A stretch of 34,144 nucleotides of DNA from Sutterella sp. (GTDB lineage Bacteria > Pseudomonadota > Gammaproteobacteria > Burkholderiales > Burkholderiaceae_F). The position numbers and the translations under genes were made by a program. The stretch is from NCBI GenBank assembly GCA_020025955.1, contig JAHHRF010000017.1:1-34144 (forward strand), written 5' to 3'. Shown piece after piece: positions 24,232-32,727 of the stretch. Under the pieces are notes generated by a model. It did not search any database. It saw nothing but the letters and a program-made list of their open reading frames with translations, and was not told where the DNA came from. How positions within the stretch are numbered: position 1 is the first letter of the stretch; every line of letters begins with the position of its first letter.

Positions 24232-24723
24232 ATGGCGCTCGAAATTGAACGCAAGTTTTTAGTGACCGATTTAAAGGCGCTCGGCACCCCCGAGTGCGCC
24301 AAGCACCTGGTGCAGGGCTACCTCAACAAGGACCCGGAGCGCACGGTACGGGTGCGCTTGGAAGAGCGACTCAACGCCGAGGGCGTAGTGTTGTCCGCGT
24401 TGGGAACCCTCACCGTTAAAGGGAAAACGTTTCAGGGCTCGAGGCTTGAAGAAGAGGTGGAGATTCCGGTGGAACAAGCCAAAACGCTCTTGGGACTAGC
24501 GCTTCCCCGCCTCATTGATAAGACGCGTTATGTCTTTAAAGCCCAAGGGGCGGTAGAGGGGCTCATCTGGGAAGTGGACGTCTTTCATGGGGAATTAGCA
24601 GGACTCGTACTTGCAGAGGTTGAACTTCCCTCAATTGACACGGCCGTTTTGATTCCTGAGGGGATTGGGGAAGAGGTCACGCACGATCCCCAGTACTTTA
24701 ATTCCAATTTGAGTAACGCTTGA
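24232..24723 (+). CDS. CYTH-domain triphosphatase-like protein
   Basis: 163 residues, beginning with the CYTH signature E4-I-E6-R-K8-F, which coordinates metal and phosphate. Arginine and lysine strands follow (TVRVRLEERL, LTVKGKTF), and glutamate strands (RLEEEVEI, WEVDVFHGEL, LAEVELPS) complete the tunnel. Stand-alone bacterial CYTH proteins of this size hydrolyse inorganic triphosphate or nucleoside triphosphates. The C-terminal HDPQYFNSNLS is a usual ending. An upstream GAAGGAAGAAACG provides the RBS. Confidence 0.9.
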   Translation: MALEIERKFLVTDLKALGTPECAKHLVQGYLNKDPERTVRVRLEERLNAEGVVLSALGTLTVKGKTFQGSRLEEEVEIPVEQAKTLLGLALPRLIDKTRYVFKAQGAVEGLIWEVDVFHGELAGLVLAEVELPSIDTAVLIPEGIGEEVTHDPQYFNSNLSNA

Positions 24724-24743
24724 CGCTTCAAAAATAAAAAAAG

Positions 24744-24780
24744 AACGCCCAGCCATCCACAATCCGGATCGCTGGGCGTT
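24744..24780 (-). terminator. Convergent terminator between the CYTH and permease genes
   Basis: AACGCCCAGC (24744-24753) and GCTGGGCGTT (24771-24780) form a perfect 10-bp stem. The T run is better in the leftward direction, so it mainly ends the permease transcript but may serve both. Confidence 0.88.
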
Positions 24781-24803
24781 TTGACGTCAGGCGTAGTCGT
24801 GGC

Positions 24804-26159
24804 TTAGTTCTTTAAGCGAATCACGACATTACAGATGATGGCCGTTAAGCCCCCCGTGGTGATCCCCGAGGCGAAGATCGTACGGATGCTTTCGGGCGCC
24901 TGCGAGAGGATTTCAGGGGCTAATTCGACCCCGAGACCCAAGGAAAGACTAATGGCTAACACCATCGTGGCCTTACGGTCGATGTGTTGGCTTGCGATGA
25001 TGCGAATGCCCGCTGCTGCCACCGTACCGAACATCAAGAGGGTAGCGCCCCCTAAGACGGCGTCAGGCATGATGGAGAAGACCGCCCCCACAGCCGGGAA
25101 GATGCCGAGTAAGAAAAGCATCCCAGCGATGTAGTAACCCACGTGGCGGCTCGCCACCCCGGTTAACTGAATCAAGCCGTTATTCTGCGCGAAGATGGAG
25201 TTGGGGAAGGAGTTGAAGATCCCCGCCAAGGCGGAATTAAGGCCGTCAGCGAGCACCCCACCCGAGACGCGGTCCAAGTACTTCTTACCCGTGATGGGCT
25301 GACCCGAAATCATGCAGTTCGCGGTAATGTCGCCCGTGGCTTCAATGGCGGTGATTAAGTACACAATCGCCAAGGCTAAGAAGCTGGAGATGTTGAAATC
25401 CAACCCATACTTAAAAGGCGTCGGAATCACTAACCAGTCGTTATCGATGGTGGAGAGCTTCGCGTAGTCGACCTGACCGAAGAAGGAGGCGACGACGTAA
25501 CCGATGATGAGCCCTAAGACGATGGAGCTCATACGAAGGTACTTGTTGGGGGAGCGGTTAAAGAGCACCACCGAGATAATCACGGAGAGGCTCACCGTGA
25601 GGTAATGCCAGTGCCCGAAGGTGCCGTTGGCTTTGGCCGCAAAACCGCCACCGCAAGCAATGACGCCCACCTTAATTAAGGAAAGCCCAATCAAGAGGAC
25701 CACAATGCCACTCACTAAGGGCGTGATCACTTTCTTTAAGTGTCGGAAGGTGCGCGAGACGATCATTTCCACGGGCGCTGCAGCAATCACACACCCGAAG
25801 ATGAGGCTCAAGCCCCCCGTGGAGCCCGCGGCAATGATGGGGCCAATAAAGGAGAAGCTCGTCCCTTGAATGCACAGAAGCCCAGCGCCCACTGGCCCAA
25901 TGCGACGGCATTGGATGAAGGTGGAGATCCCAGAGCCAAAGAGACTCATCGACACCAAGAAGGCTTTCGTGGCGGCGTCGAGTTGAAGGGCGCCCGCAAT
26001 AATCAACGGCGGCGTGATGATGGCCACGAAGATGGCCAACAAATGCTGAATCGCAGCAAAGAGCGAATCTTTGACATTGGGCTTGTCGTCAATGCCGTAG
26101 ATTAAATCGGTCTTTTCAATGGGTTGTGTCCCAATAGGTTCGTCTTTATTGATGGGCAT
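24804..26159 (-). CDS. NCS2-family xanthine/uracil permease
   Basis: 451 residues from the ATG at 26159 (a GTG at 26198 would add 13 residues). The protein has about 14 hydrophobic segments. The NAT signature QNNGLIQLTG is present within FNSFPNSIFAQNNGLIQLTGV, a sequence typical of the xanthine/uric-acid branch rather than uracil transporters. It imports purine bases with a cation across the inner membrane. An unusually long leader (280 nt from a TATAAT at 26438-26443) with a terminator-like hairpin suggests cis control. It ends at a shared terminator. Confidence 0.9.
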   Translation of the reverse strand: MPINKDEPIGTQPIEKTDLIYGIDDKPNVKDSLFAAIQHLLAIFVAIITPPLIIAGALQLDAATKAFLVSMSLFGSGISTFIQCRRIGPVGAGLLCIQGTSFSFIGPIIAAGSTGGLSLIFGCVIAAAPVEMIVSRTFRHLKKVITPLVSGIVVLLIGLSLIKVGVIACGGGFAAKANGTFGHWHYLTVSLSVIISVVLFNRSPNKYLRMSSIVLGLIIGYVVASFFGQVDYAKLSTIDNDWLVIPTPFKYGLDFNISSFLALAIVYLITAIEATGDITANCMISGQPITGKKYLDRVSGGVLADGLNSALAGIFNSFPNSIFAQNNGLIQLTGVASRHVGYYIAGMLFLLGIFPAVGAVFSIMPDAVLGGATLLMFGTVAAAGIRIIASQHIDRKATMVLAISLSLGLGVELAPEILSQAPESIRTIFASGITTGGLTAIICNVVIRLKN

Positions 26160-26187
26160 GATACGTTCCGACGTCGAGAGGGATAAC

Positions 26188-26232
26188 AAAAAAGGCACCC
26201 GACTCCCACAATGCGTGAGTATAGGTACCTTT
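26188..26232 (-). promoter_or_regulatory. Terminator-like hairpin in the permease leader (possible attenuator)
   Basis: On the minus strand AAAGGTACC (26232-26224) pairs with GGTGCCTTT (26199-26191) through 9 pairs with one wobble. There is an inner ACTCAC/GTG-GAGT stem, then T residues through 26188, about 28 bases before the ATG. It would terminate the permease mRNA early unless another structure forms. Confidence 0.6.
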
Positions 26233-26563
26233 GGTGGCGGAATTTGTCCGCACGCGTGCTTTGGCTCGCCATGAAATCAAGGGACACACGACTCGCGCAC
26301 GTTCACCCAGTGGGTGGTCAATGAGCGAAAAAACGGGCAGTGTCAGCATGAATCGTTTGGGCGTAGATAAAAAGTCAATCGCGTTTTGGCCCGTTAATGC
26401 CTTAAGCCTAGAGCGTTGGGCGTTTAACGGAGTACGTATTATACAGATTGGACTGAAAATTACGAGTGAAAACCGAGGAATAAAAAAATTAGGACTTACG
26501 AGAGGGCGGTTTTTACCCTTCTGGAAGAGGGGAAAACAGCAAAGCGTCTTTCCCGAAAAGCAC
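26233..26563. other. Long permease leader region
   Basis: A minus-strand TATAAT lies at 26438-26443 (just preceded by TG). Downstream in the transcript are AACGGGC (about 26393-26387) and GCCCGTT (about 26338-26332), a second distant stem followed by T residues, and a CACCCA/GGGTG hairpin. No known riboswitch consensus was recognised and no protein-coding gene is supported. Confidence 0.45.
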
Positions 26564-26596
26564 AAACCCGCTTTCTCACGAAAAGAAAACGGGTTT
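26564..26596 (-). terminator. Terminator of the feo operon
   Basis: AAACCCG (26564-26570) with CGGGTTT (26590-26596) and further inner pairing. The T-tail on the minus strand is weak. Confidence 0.6.
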
Positions 26597-26620
26597 GAGG
26601 AGGTCTTAAGTTAGGGCGAC

Positions 26621-26839
26621 TTAAACGAGACGCCAGGCGCGTTTGGTTTTGCCATTGCACCCGCACGTGCAGCCACAGCTCGACTCGATTTCGATGAGTT
26701 TGACTTGGCCTTTTTCAGCCAACTTCTCACACATCATGGCGATCATGGGGGCGGTGGTTTTAAAGTGCGCCGCCAAATCGTTTTCACCGGTCGTACCGTG
26801 TTCTTTCAAGTACGCTTTGATGTCTAACATCGATAACAT
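26621..26839 (-). CDS. feoC: FeoC-like small winged-helix protein with CXCXCXC motif
   Basis: 72 residues from the ATG at 26839, 5 bases from GGAG at 26845-26848. The N-terminal half is a small winged helix (MLDIKAYLKEHG, then FKTTAPMIAMMCEKLAEKG). The C-terminal wing carries C55, C57, C59 and C61 (CGCTCGC), a Cys cluster like the Fe-S-sensing wing of FeoC. FeoC proteins stabilise or regulate FeoB. It follows feoB after a 105-bp gap containing a hairpin (26887-26906). Confidence 0.8.
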   Translation of the reverse strand: MLSMLDIKAYLKEHGTTGENDLAAHFKTTAPMIAMMCEKLAEKGQVKLIEIESSCGCTCGCNGKTKRAWRLV

Positions 26840-26886
26840 AAGCACTCCGTTTTTTTGTTTTGCCGAAAACCGTCGGCTCGGGGTCG

Positions 26887-26906
26887 GTTTCCCGTCCGTG
26901 GGAAAC
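26887..26906 (-). repeat. Intercistronic hairpin between feoB and feoC
   Basis: GTTTCCC (26887-26893) and GGGAAAC (26900-26906) with a 6-base loop. There is no T-tail. It may set relative mRNA levels of feoB and feoC. Confidence 0.55.
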
Positions 26907-26944
26907 GAACCACGAACGGAAAACCTGATGGGGTAGGGTGAAGA

Positions 26945-29404
26945 TTACTTCGCGACGATGCGAATCACCTTCTTGGCCTTAGCGCGGTTGGCCTGAACAT
27001 AGAGGCGCATCCACATCAAGACCGCACCCAACGCGAACACGCTCAAGGCGATAGCGCAGGTAGCGTAGACCGGATCCTGGGAGAAGTTGCAAACCTGCCA
27101 GAAGATCACAGCGGAGGTGTAACCCAAGATGGTCGTCCACAAGGAGACGAAGCACATCCAGGCAAAGCCCGCTTCACGGTACACCGCAGCCACAGCGGCC
27201 ACGCAGGGCATGTAGAGGAGAACCATCAAGAGGTAAGCGAAGGCACCCGTTTCACCCGCAAAGAGTTTCTGCATGATGTCAACCGTGGTGACGTCGAATT
27301 CACCTTCTTCAGCCACTGCTTCCGTATCGGAGTAGTCGTCCACACCATTGACGCCTAACGGGTCGGTGAGGGCGCCAGCGAGGTCTTCAAGGTTGCCCTT
27401 GACCGCGTCGACAGCCTGCAAGAAGCAGCCACCGAAGGAGAAGCCTTCCGCTTCGCAGAGATCAGGTTCTTCTTCCTCTTCGTTTACAGCGGGTTCAGCG
27501 CCTTCCGGAGCCGCAGCTTCAGCGCCTTCTGCAGCCGCCATAGCGACCGGTGCTTCACCGTCAGCGGGCTTGGCGTCGTCTTCAGCCTTGGCGTTTTCAG
27601 CGTCAGCAAGACCGGCGTAGAGGGAGTTCAACGTACCGACCACGGCTTCCTTAGCGAAGATACCCGTGAAGATACCCACAGCAGCCGGCCAGTTTTCTTC
27701 CTTCAAGCCCAAGGGCTTAAAGATCGGCGTAATCGTCTGACCCACGGTCGAGAGGACGCTTTCTTCGCTGTCTTCGTGACCGAAGGAGCCGTCCGTGCCC
27801 ATGGAGTTGAAGAACGAGAGCACCGCCACGATGATCACGATGACCTTACCGGCACGGCTCAAGAAGCTCTTCAAGCGGTCCCACGTACGCAAGCACACAC
27901 CCTTCAAGGTCGGGATGTGATAGGGCGGGATTTCCATCACGAAGGCGGAGGTTTCACCCGGCAAAGCGATTTGCTTGGTTAAGAAGCCCGTGAGGATGGC
28001 GGCGAGGATACCAATGATGTACATGCCGAAAACCAAGTTCTGACCATTGGTCGGGAAGAAGGCCGCAGCAAAGAGCACATACACCGGCAAGCGAGCGCCA
28101 CAGCTCATGAACGGAGCCATCATGATCGTGATGATGCGATCCGAGGCACGGTCCATGGTACGGGCAGCCATAATGGCGGGCACGTTACAACCGAAGCCCA
28201 CGATCAACGGCACGAAAGCCTTACCCGGAAGGCCGATGGCGCGCATGATACGGTCCATCACGAAGGCGGCACGAGCCATGTAGCCCGAGTCTTCGAGGAT
28301 AGCCAAGAAGAAGTACAAGAAGGCAATCACCGGGATAAAGGTGGAGACGGTCTGTAAACCACCACCGATACCGTTGGCGAGGATCACCGTGAGCCACTCG
28401 GGGGAACCAATCCCTTCGAGGAAGCTACCGAACCAGTTAACGGCCACACCACCCACGAAGACATCAAAGAAGTCAATGAAGGCAGCGCCCAAGTTCTGGG
28501 TGAAGAGGAACATCAAGTACATGATGACCAAGAAGATCGGGAGACCTAAGAAGCGGTTCAACACCACACGGTCGATCTTGTCGGTTAACGTCGTGGAGAC
28601 TTCACCGGTGCGCTTGATGGCGGCTTCAGCGATCTTGCCCACGAACTGATAGCGCGCATCCGAGATGGCGATATCAACGTCGTGATCAAATTCAACGTCT
28701 AAGGGTTCCTTGATGGGCGCGATGGCGTCCTTAATCCCTTCGGGGAGCTTGTCTTCAATGCCCGGGGCATTTTCAAGGAGCTGTAAAGCGAACCAATGGG
28801 GACGATCCACACCCTTCTGGGCTAAGACGTCTTCCACCTTCTTAGCGGCGGCATCGATGCGCGGATCGAATTCGATCGACATCGGGGGCAGTTCGGGCTT
28901 CTTCAAGAAGGCATGGACCATGTCCTTGATGTCCTTACCGGACCCAGCCTTCGTGCCCACAACGCCCACAACCGGGCAACCTAAACGCGCTTCGAGGGCG
29001 TTTAAGTCGATTTCCATCTTGTGCTGCTTGGCGACGTCAAGCATGTTGACGACCACGACCATCGGCACGCGCATTTCGACGAGCTGAGCCGTCAAGAAAA
29101 GGTTACGTTCGAGGTTGGAGGCATCAAGAATGTTGATGATGGCTTCGGCTTCATTGGTCAAAATGTAGTCGCGAGCCACACGTTCGTCTTCGCCGCTGGT
29201 GGAGTTCGGAACGATGGAGTAGATACCCGGCAAGTCGACGAGTTCAACGGTTTCGTCCTTCCAGGTATAGAGCCCCGTCTTCTTTTCTACCGTAACGCCC
29301 GGCCAGTTACCGACGTCTTGCTTGCTGCCCGTTAAGGCATTAAATAAAGTAGTTTTACCGCAATTGGGATTACCAACAACGGCAACAATGCGTTTTTTAC
29401 TCAT
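26945..29404 (-). CDS. feoB: Ferrous iron transport GTPase/permease FeoB
   Basis: 819 residues. The N-terminal G domain has G1 GNPNCGKT (11-18), switch I GVT (36-38), G3 DLPG (57-60) and G4 NMLD, followed by the GDI-like region, and then the Nucleoside_recognition membrane domain with the FIPV and GCNVPAI segments. It imports Fe(II) across the inner membrane. Unusual is an acidic, alanine-rich insertion at roughly residues 598-655 (about 27440-27610), with a run of glutamates, between membrane segments. It follows two feoA genes, 43 bp after the nearer. RBS AAGGA precedes the ATG. Confidence 0.96.
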   Translation of the reverse strand: MSKKRIVAVVGNPNCGKTTLFNALTGSKQDVGNWPGVTVEKKTGLYTWKDETVELVDLPGIYSIVPNSTSGEDERVARDYILTNEAEAIINILDASNLERNLFLTAQLVEMRVPMVVVVNMLDVAKQHKMEIDLNALEARLGCPVVGVVGTKAGSGKDIKDMVHAFLKKPELPPMSIEFDPRIDAAAKKVEDVLAQKGVDRPHWFALQLLENAPGIEDKLPEGIKDAIAPIKEPLDVEFDHDVDIAISDARYQFVGKIAEAAIKRTGEVSTTLTDKIDRVVLNRFLGLPIFLVIMYLMFLFTQNLGAAFIDFFDVFVGGVAVNWFGSFLEGIGSPEWLTVILANGIGGGLQTVSTFIPVIAFLYFFLAILEDSGYMARAAFVMDRIMRAIGLPGKAFVPLIVGFGCNVPAIMAARTMDRASDRIITIMMAPFMSCGARLPVYVLFAAAFFPTNGQNLVFGMYIIGILAAILTGFLTKQIALPGETSAFVMEIPPYHIPTLKGVCLRTWDRLKSFLSRAGKVIVIIVAVLSFFNSMGTDGSFGHEDSEESVLSTVGQTITPIFKPLGLKEENWPAAVGIFTGIFAKEAVVGTLNSLYAGLADAENAKAEDDAKPADGEAPVAMAAAEGAEAAAPEGAEPAVNEEEEEPDLCEAEGFSFGGCFLQAVDAVKGNLEDLAGALTDPLGVNGVDDYSDTEAVAEEGEFDVTTVDIMQKLFAGETGAFAYLLMVLLYMPCVAAVAAVYREAGFAWMCFVSLWTTILGYTSAVIFWQVCNFSQDPVYATCAIALSVFALGAVLMWMRLYVQANRAKAKKVIRIVAK

Positions 29405-29447
29405 GAGTTGTCCTTGTTTGGGGTTCTATGAGGGATTCGGAGAGCAC

Positions 29448-29675
29448 TTAGTGCTTTTCGACTTCCATGATGGCGGCTTCGTCTTTGCGAACGGAGATGA
29501 AACTGCCACGGACACGAATTTCAATCGGGTCGCCTAAAGGTGCCACACGTACGATTTCAAATGCCGTACCAGGGGTCGCACCCAGCGAGAGAAGGCGACG
29601 ACGATATTCGGGTTGCGACTTGTCGTAAGCCTTGATGACACCGCGATCTCCGGGGTTCAGGTCTTTAAGAAGCAT
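29448..29675 (-). CDS. feoA: FeoA-family SH3-like protein (second)
   Basis: 75 residues with the FeoA SH3-like fold: LKDLNPGDRGVIK, the RRRLLSLGATPGT block, and RVRGSFISVRKDEAAIMEV. FeoA proteins support FeoB. It lies between the first feoA (29712-29951) and feoB in the same direction. Confidence 0.92.
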   Translation of the reverse strand: MLLKDLNPGDRGVIKAYDKSQPEYRRRLLSLGATPGTAFEIVRVAPLGDPIEIRVRGSFISVRKDEAAIMEVEKH

Positions 29676-29711
29676 AGTGTTTCCTTGGTAAGGGAAAAGT
29701 TAAGGGATGAA

Positions 29712-29951
29712 TTAATAAACGTAGATGTTATGAGCGATGTCGTAGTTGACACCGATACGCGCATCACCGACAGCCAACAGGATGCTTTCATCCTTTTCGC
29801 CATGAAGAATTTCAATGGAGCAGCCTTGGTGAAGGCCGAGCTGAAGTAAGCGATTGGCCTCGCTTTCAGCAATCTTGAGTTTCGCCACAATGCCACGGGT
29901 GCCCTTGGGCAATTCCGTGAGACGAGAGATTTTGCGTGCAGAGGGTTGCAT
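29712..29951 (-). CDS. feoA: FeoA-family SH3-like protein (first)
   Basis: 79 residues: LTELPKGTRGIVAKL, the RLLQLGLHQGC block and a final strand VGDARIGVNYDIAHNIYV. It is the first gene of the feo operon. Two distinct FeoA proteins before FeoB is a known but less common layout; they may form a heteromeric complex. Confidence 0.9.
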   Translation of the reverse strand: MQPSARKISRLTELPKGTRGIVAKLKIAESEANRLLQLGLHQGCSIEILHGEKDESILLAVGDARIGVNYDIAHNIYVY

Positions 29952-30018
29952 AAGTGGGTCTTCCGGAAAAATAGATGAACAATGCTATTGCGTCGTTCTT
30001 AAATAACTATTAATAAAT

Positions 30019-30037
30019 GAGAACGACAATCATTGCT
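30019..30037. promoter_or_regulatory. Fur-like site of the feo operon
   Basis: Matches the 19-bp Fur consensus at 13 of 19 positions (core ACAATCATT). It is about 70 bp before feoA. Fur repression of feo is standard. Confidence 0.5.
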
Positions 30038-30134
30038 CTTAATGCGCAATGCAAGGATAGGCACAACAGAAAAGAATTGCAACACTCAAAAGCCCTGAAA
30101 CAAAGGGGAAACCCCATTAGTCATTCGGAGGGTT

Positions 30135-30148
30135 TTGATTTATCTCAA
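30135..30148. promoter_or_regulatory. FNR-like site of the feo operon
   Basis: TTGAT-TTAT-CTCAA matches TTGAT-N4-ATCAA at 9 of 10 positions. It is about 185 bp before feoA. FNR activates feo in Escherichia coli, so the role is credible. Confidence 0.5.
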
Positions 30149-30383
30149 TCGAAAAGCTGTCTCATAGCTTTGATGTTTTGTGTTCGAAAAATCGATAAGA
30201 AAAACAAATTGAACACTCCCTCTCTTGGAGTAGGTTGAGTCGCAGTTTTACAATTCAACATCTTGTTTATCCTAGTCTCCGTTGTGTTTGCCCCGTATCG
30301 CGTGAAATGCCCCTAAATGTTCAAAGGAATTAAACACTATGACCATAGCGTTTAGTTTTTTAATTAGGTTAAGGGCGTTATGG

Positions 30384-30411
30384 TTGCGTTTTTTGTGCGT
30401 ATGACTATACT
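30384..30411 (+). promoter_or_regulatory. Sigma-70 promoter of the hypothetical gene
   Basis: TTGCGT (30384-30389), a 16-bp spacer and TATACT (30406-30411). Initiation is expected near 30418. Confidence 0.6.
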
Positions 30412-30512
30412 CATGGGGTATCGAAAACCCGACCCCTTTGACGTGTAATCCCTTGCGTCATGGGTTTTCTGAAACGAACCCATTAGCCCCCACTTTTTCC
30501 TTCTTTTCGATT

Positions 30513-31220
30513 GTGATTCCACCTGCCGAAGCGCACATTGCGCAGTGTTATCAACGTCTCGCTGATCGCTTAACGCCACTGGGTCTTAAGCGTTTTATTC
30601 CGTCCGTTGGAGATGACTTGGATGGGATCAATGGCATTGCCTTGGCGGCCCGTTATAGCCGCCTCTCGGATCGTTATGTCATTACCGCGATGGTAGGGGG
30701 CTTTGCCACGGTGCGTCGTGCACTCTCTCCCGCGGGTCGTCACCCCTTCTTTGAGTCCTTACTCTTTTTAGTCTCGGAAGACCCTGAGCGCGAGATTGAC
30801 CTTGAAGAAGTGCGAGACGTCGTGATGGCAGAAGGGGACTTCGTGGGGCTCTCGAAAGCCCTTTGCCATGTGCCCCCCACCGATGAGCGCTCCTCGGCGC
30901 ATTTAACGTCCAATGACGAAAAGCGCGTGACCTACCAGTTAACGCAGCGTCGTGCGGATGCGCGTCTTTTATTAGACGAGCGTGGTTTAACGCTGTTGGC
31001 GGGAAGTAAAACGAGTCCCATGGATTCGCAGCCGGGCTTTATTCGTCCGCTTCGCCAACTCTTCTCTAGCATGATTGCGTCAGGGCAATTAGCGCCTGAT
31101 GGCGCCGTGTGGCGTTTGACTACCGACGTTCCAGTGGCTGACTGCGCCTTGGCCGCGAGCTTAATGATGTTAACCGCGGGTACCGAAGGTCATTGGGTAC
31201 CGTGCGAAGACGCTAAATAA
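30513..31220 (+). CDS. Hypothetical protein with DUF4357-like C-terminus
   Basis: About 235 residues from a GTG at 30513. The same frame opens at a TTG at 30438, which would add 25 residues; no start has a good RBS, so the N-terminus is uncertain. The C-terminal part (last 85 residues or so: ADARLLLDERGLTLLAGSKTS ... GQLAPDGAVWRLTTDVP ... CALAASLMMLTAGTEGHWVP) resembles DUF4357 domains, which often follow GIY-YIG nuclease domains. The middle (GGFATVRRALSPAGRHPFFESLLFLVSEDPE) loosely recalls a GIY-YIG remnant without its catalytic motif. It has its own promoter. Function unknown. Confidence 0.7.
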   Translation: MIPPAEAHIAQCYQRLADRLTPLGLKRFIPSVGDDLDGINGIALAARYSRLSDRYVITAMVGGFATVRRALSPAGRHPFFESLLFLVSEDPEREIDLEEVRDVVMAEGDFVGLSKALCHVPPTDERSSAHLTSNDEKRVTYQLTQRRADARLLLDERGLTLLAGSKTSPMDSQPGFIRPLRQLFSSMIASGQLAPDGAVWRLTTDVPVADCALAASLMMLTAGTEGHWVPCEDAK

Positions 31221-31232
31221 CACTTAAAAAAC

Positions 31233-31261
31233 AAACCCCGCCTGAGACTCAAGCGGGGTTT
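31233..31261. terminator. Convergent terminator between the hypothetical and aldehyde dehydrogenase genes
   Basis: AAACCCCGC (31233-31241) with GCGGGGTTT (31253-31261). There is a T run on both sides, better on the minus strand. Confidence 0.9.
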
Positions 31262-31287
31262 CGTTTATCTAGCTATTGTCGGGGGAA

Positions 31288-32727
31288 TTACTTCAGGTGC
31301 ATGAAGATGTTCTTCACCTGGCTGTAATGATCCAACATCATCTTGTGGGTTTCGCGACCGATCCCGGAGCGCTTCACACCGCCGAAGGGGGCGTGTGCCG
31401 GCAATTCGTTATAGGTGTTCACCCACATGCGACCCGTTTCCACGGCGCGTGCAACCTTAATCGCACGGTCGATGTTCTGGGTCCAGACGGCGCCACCCAA
31501 CCCGAAGTCGGAGTCGTTGGCCATGGCGATAACGTCGGCTTCGTCTTTGAAGCGAATCACGGTGCCCACTGGCCCGAAGATTTCTTCACGAGCAATGCAC
31601 ATCCCGTTTAAGCCAGCTAAGAGCGTGGGCGTCATAAAGGCGCCGGCTTCCGACTGACGGACGCCCCCGGTGAGAATCGTGGCGCCTTCTTCACGGGCGA
31701 TGTCCATAAAGGAGAGGATCTTCTTTAATTGCCCTTCGTTAATCTGAGCGCCCATTTCGGTGGCGGGATCCATGGGGTCACCCACCTTCACCGCTTCAAA
31801 GGCCTTCACTAAGCGGGCGACAAATTCGTCGTAAATGGAATCCTGCACGAAGATGCGAGAGCCTGCGCAGCACACCTGACCCTGGTTAAAGAGAATGCCG
31901 AGCTTTGCCCCTTGAACGGCCGCATCCAAGTCGGCGTCTTCAAAGACGATGTTGGCGGACTTGCCCCCTAACTCTAAGGTGGCCGGAATTAAACGCTTTG
32001 CGGCGGCTTCGGCGACGTTGTAACCAATGTCGGTCGAGCCCGTAAAGGCTAACTTGTCAAAGCCCGGGTTATCCAACATGGCCTGACCCGAAACACTCCC
32101 GCGACCCGTGACGATGTTCACAACGCCCGGCGGCAAGATGTCGGCTAACACCTTCCCTAATTCGTTCAAGCTCAAGGGCGTCGTCGACGAACTCTTAATC
32201 ACCACGCAGTTCCCCGCGGCCAAGGCCGGTGCCAACTTCCAAGCGCCCATCAGGAAGGGGAAGTTCCAAGGAATAATCTGACCCACCACACCAATGGGTT
32301 CCTTCAACACGATGGAGAGGGTGTGTTCATCAATCATCGTGGCCGTGCCTTCTTCAGCGCGCAAGCACCCGGCGAAGTAACGGAAGTGATCCACCGCTAA
32401 GGGGATGTCAACGTTTAAGGTTTCGCGAATGGGCTTACCGTTATCCAAGGTTTCACACTCGGCGAAATGTTCGAGCTTGGCTTCAATGGCGTCGGCAATC
32501 TTTAAAAGAAGGGCAGAGCGCTCTTGGGGGCTCGTCTTGCGCCAGGAGTCAAAAGCAGCTTTCGCAGCCTGCACAGCACGTTCCACGTCTGCAGCAGACG
32601 CATCGGCGAAGTCAGCGATCTTTTCACCGTTCGCGGGGTTAATCGACGCAAAGGTCTTGTCGCCTTCCGCGGGCACCCATTCGTTATTGATAAACAGACC
32701 GTACTTGGCATCAATCGACTTCAACAT
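31288..32727 (-). CDS. NAD(P)-dependent aldehyde dehydrogenase
   Basis: 479 residues of the ALDH superfamily. IPWNFP (152-157), GSTDIG (230-235), catalytic base E252 in LELGG and catalytic C286 in GQVCCAGSR are all present. The cofactor-specificity motif KPSE is KSSS here (178-181), so the glutamate that holds the NAD ribose is absent; NADP use, or both cofactors, is possible. The AldB/ExaC-like sequence suggests oxidation of small aldehydes such as acetaldehyde. RBS AGGAAAAG precedes the ATG. A very similar copy lies upstream (33354-34144). It ends at a shared terminator. Confidence 0.93.
   Translation of the reverse strand: MLKSIDAKYGLFINNEWVPAEGDKTFASINPANGEKIADFADASAADVERAVQAAKAAFDSWRKTSPQERSALLLKIADAIEAKLEHFAECETLDNGKPIRETLNVDIPLAVDHFRYFAGCLRAEEGTATMIDEHTLSIVLKEPIGVVGQIIPWNFPFLMGAWKLAPALAAGNCVVIKSSSTTPLSLNELGKVLADILPPGVVNIVTGRGSVSGQAMLDNPGFDKLAFTGSTDIGYNVAEAAAKRLIPATLELGGKSANIVFEDADLDAAVQGAKLGILFNQGQVCCAGSRIFVQDSIYDEFVARLVKAFEAVKVGDPMDPATEMGAQINEGQLKKILSFMDIAREEGATILTGGVRQSEAGAFMTPTLLAGLNGMCIAREEIFGPVGTVIRFKDEADVIAMANDSDFGLGGAVWTQNIDRAIKVARAVETGRMWVNTYNELPAHAPFGGVKRSGIGRETHKMMLDHYSQVKNIFMHLK

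Larger units (their letters stand above)
29952..30383. other. feo operon upstream region
   Basis: An AT-rich non-coding region between the feo operon and the divergent hypothetical gene. It holds a Fur-like site (30019-30037) and an FNR-like site (30135-30148). A 73-codon open frame inside it has no RBS and was rejected. Confidence 0.6.

Noticed and set aside
30017..30238. 73-codon open frame in the feo upstream region
   Set aside because: No RBS and no family features, and it overlaps the Fur-like and FNR-like sites.
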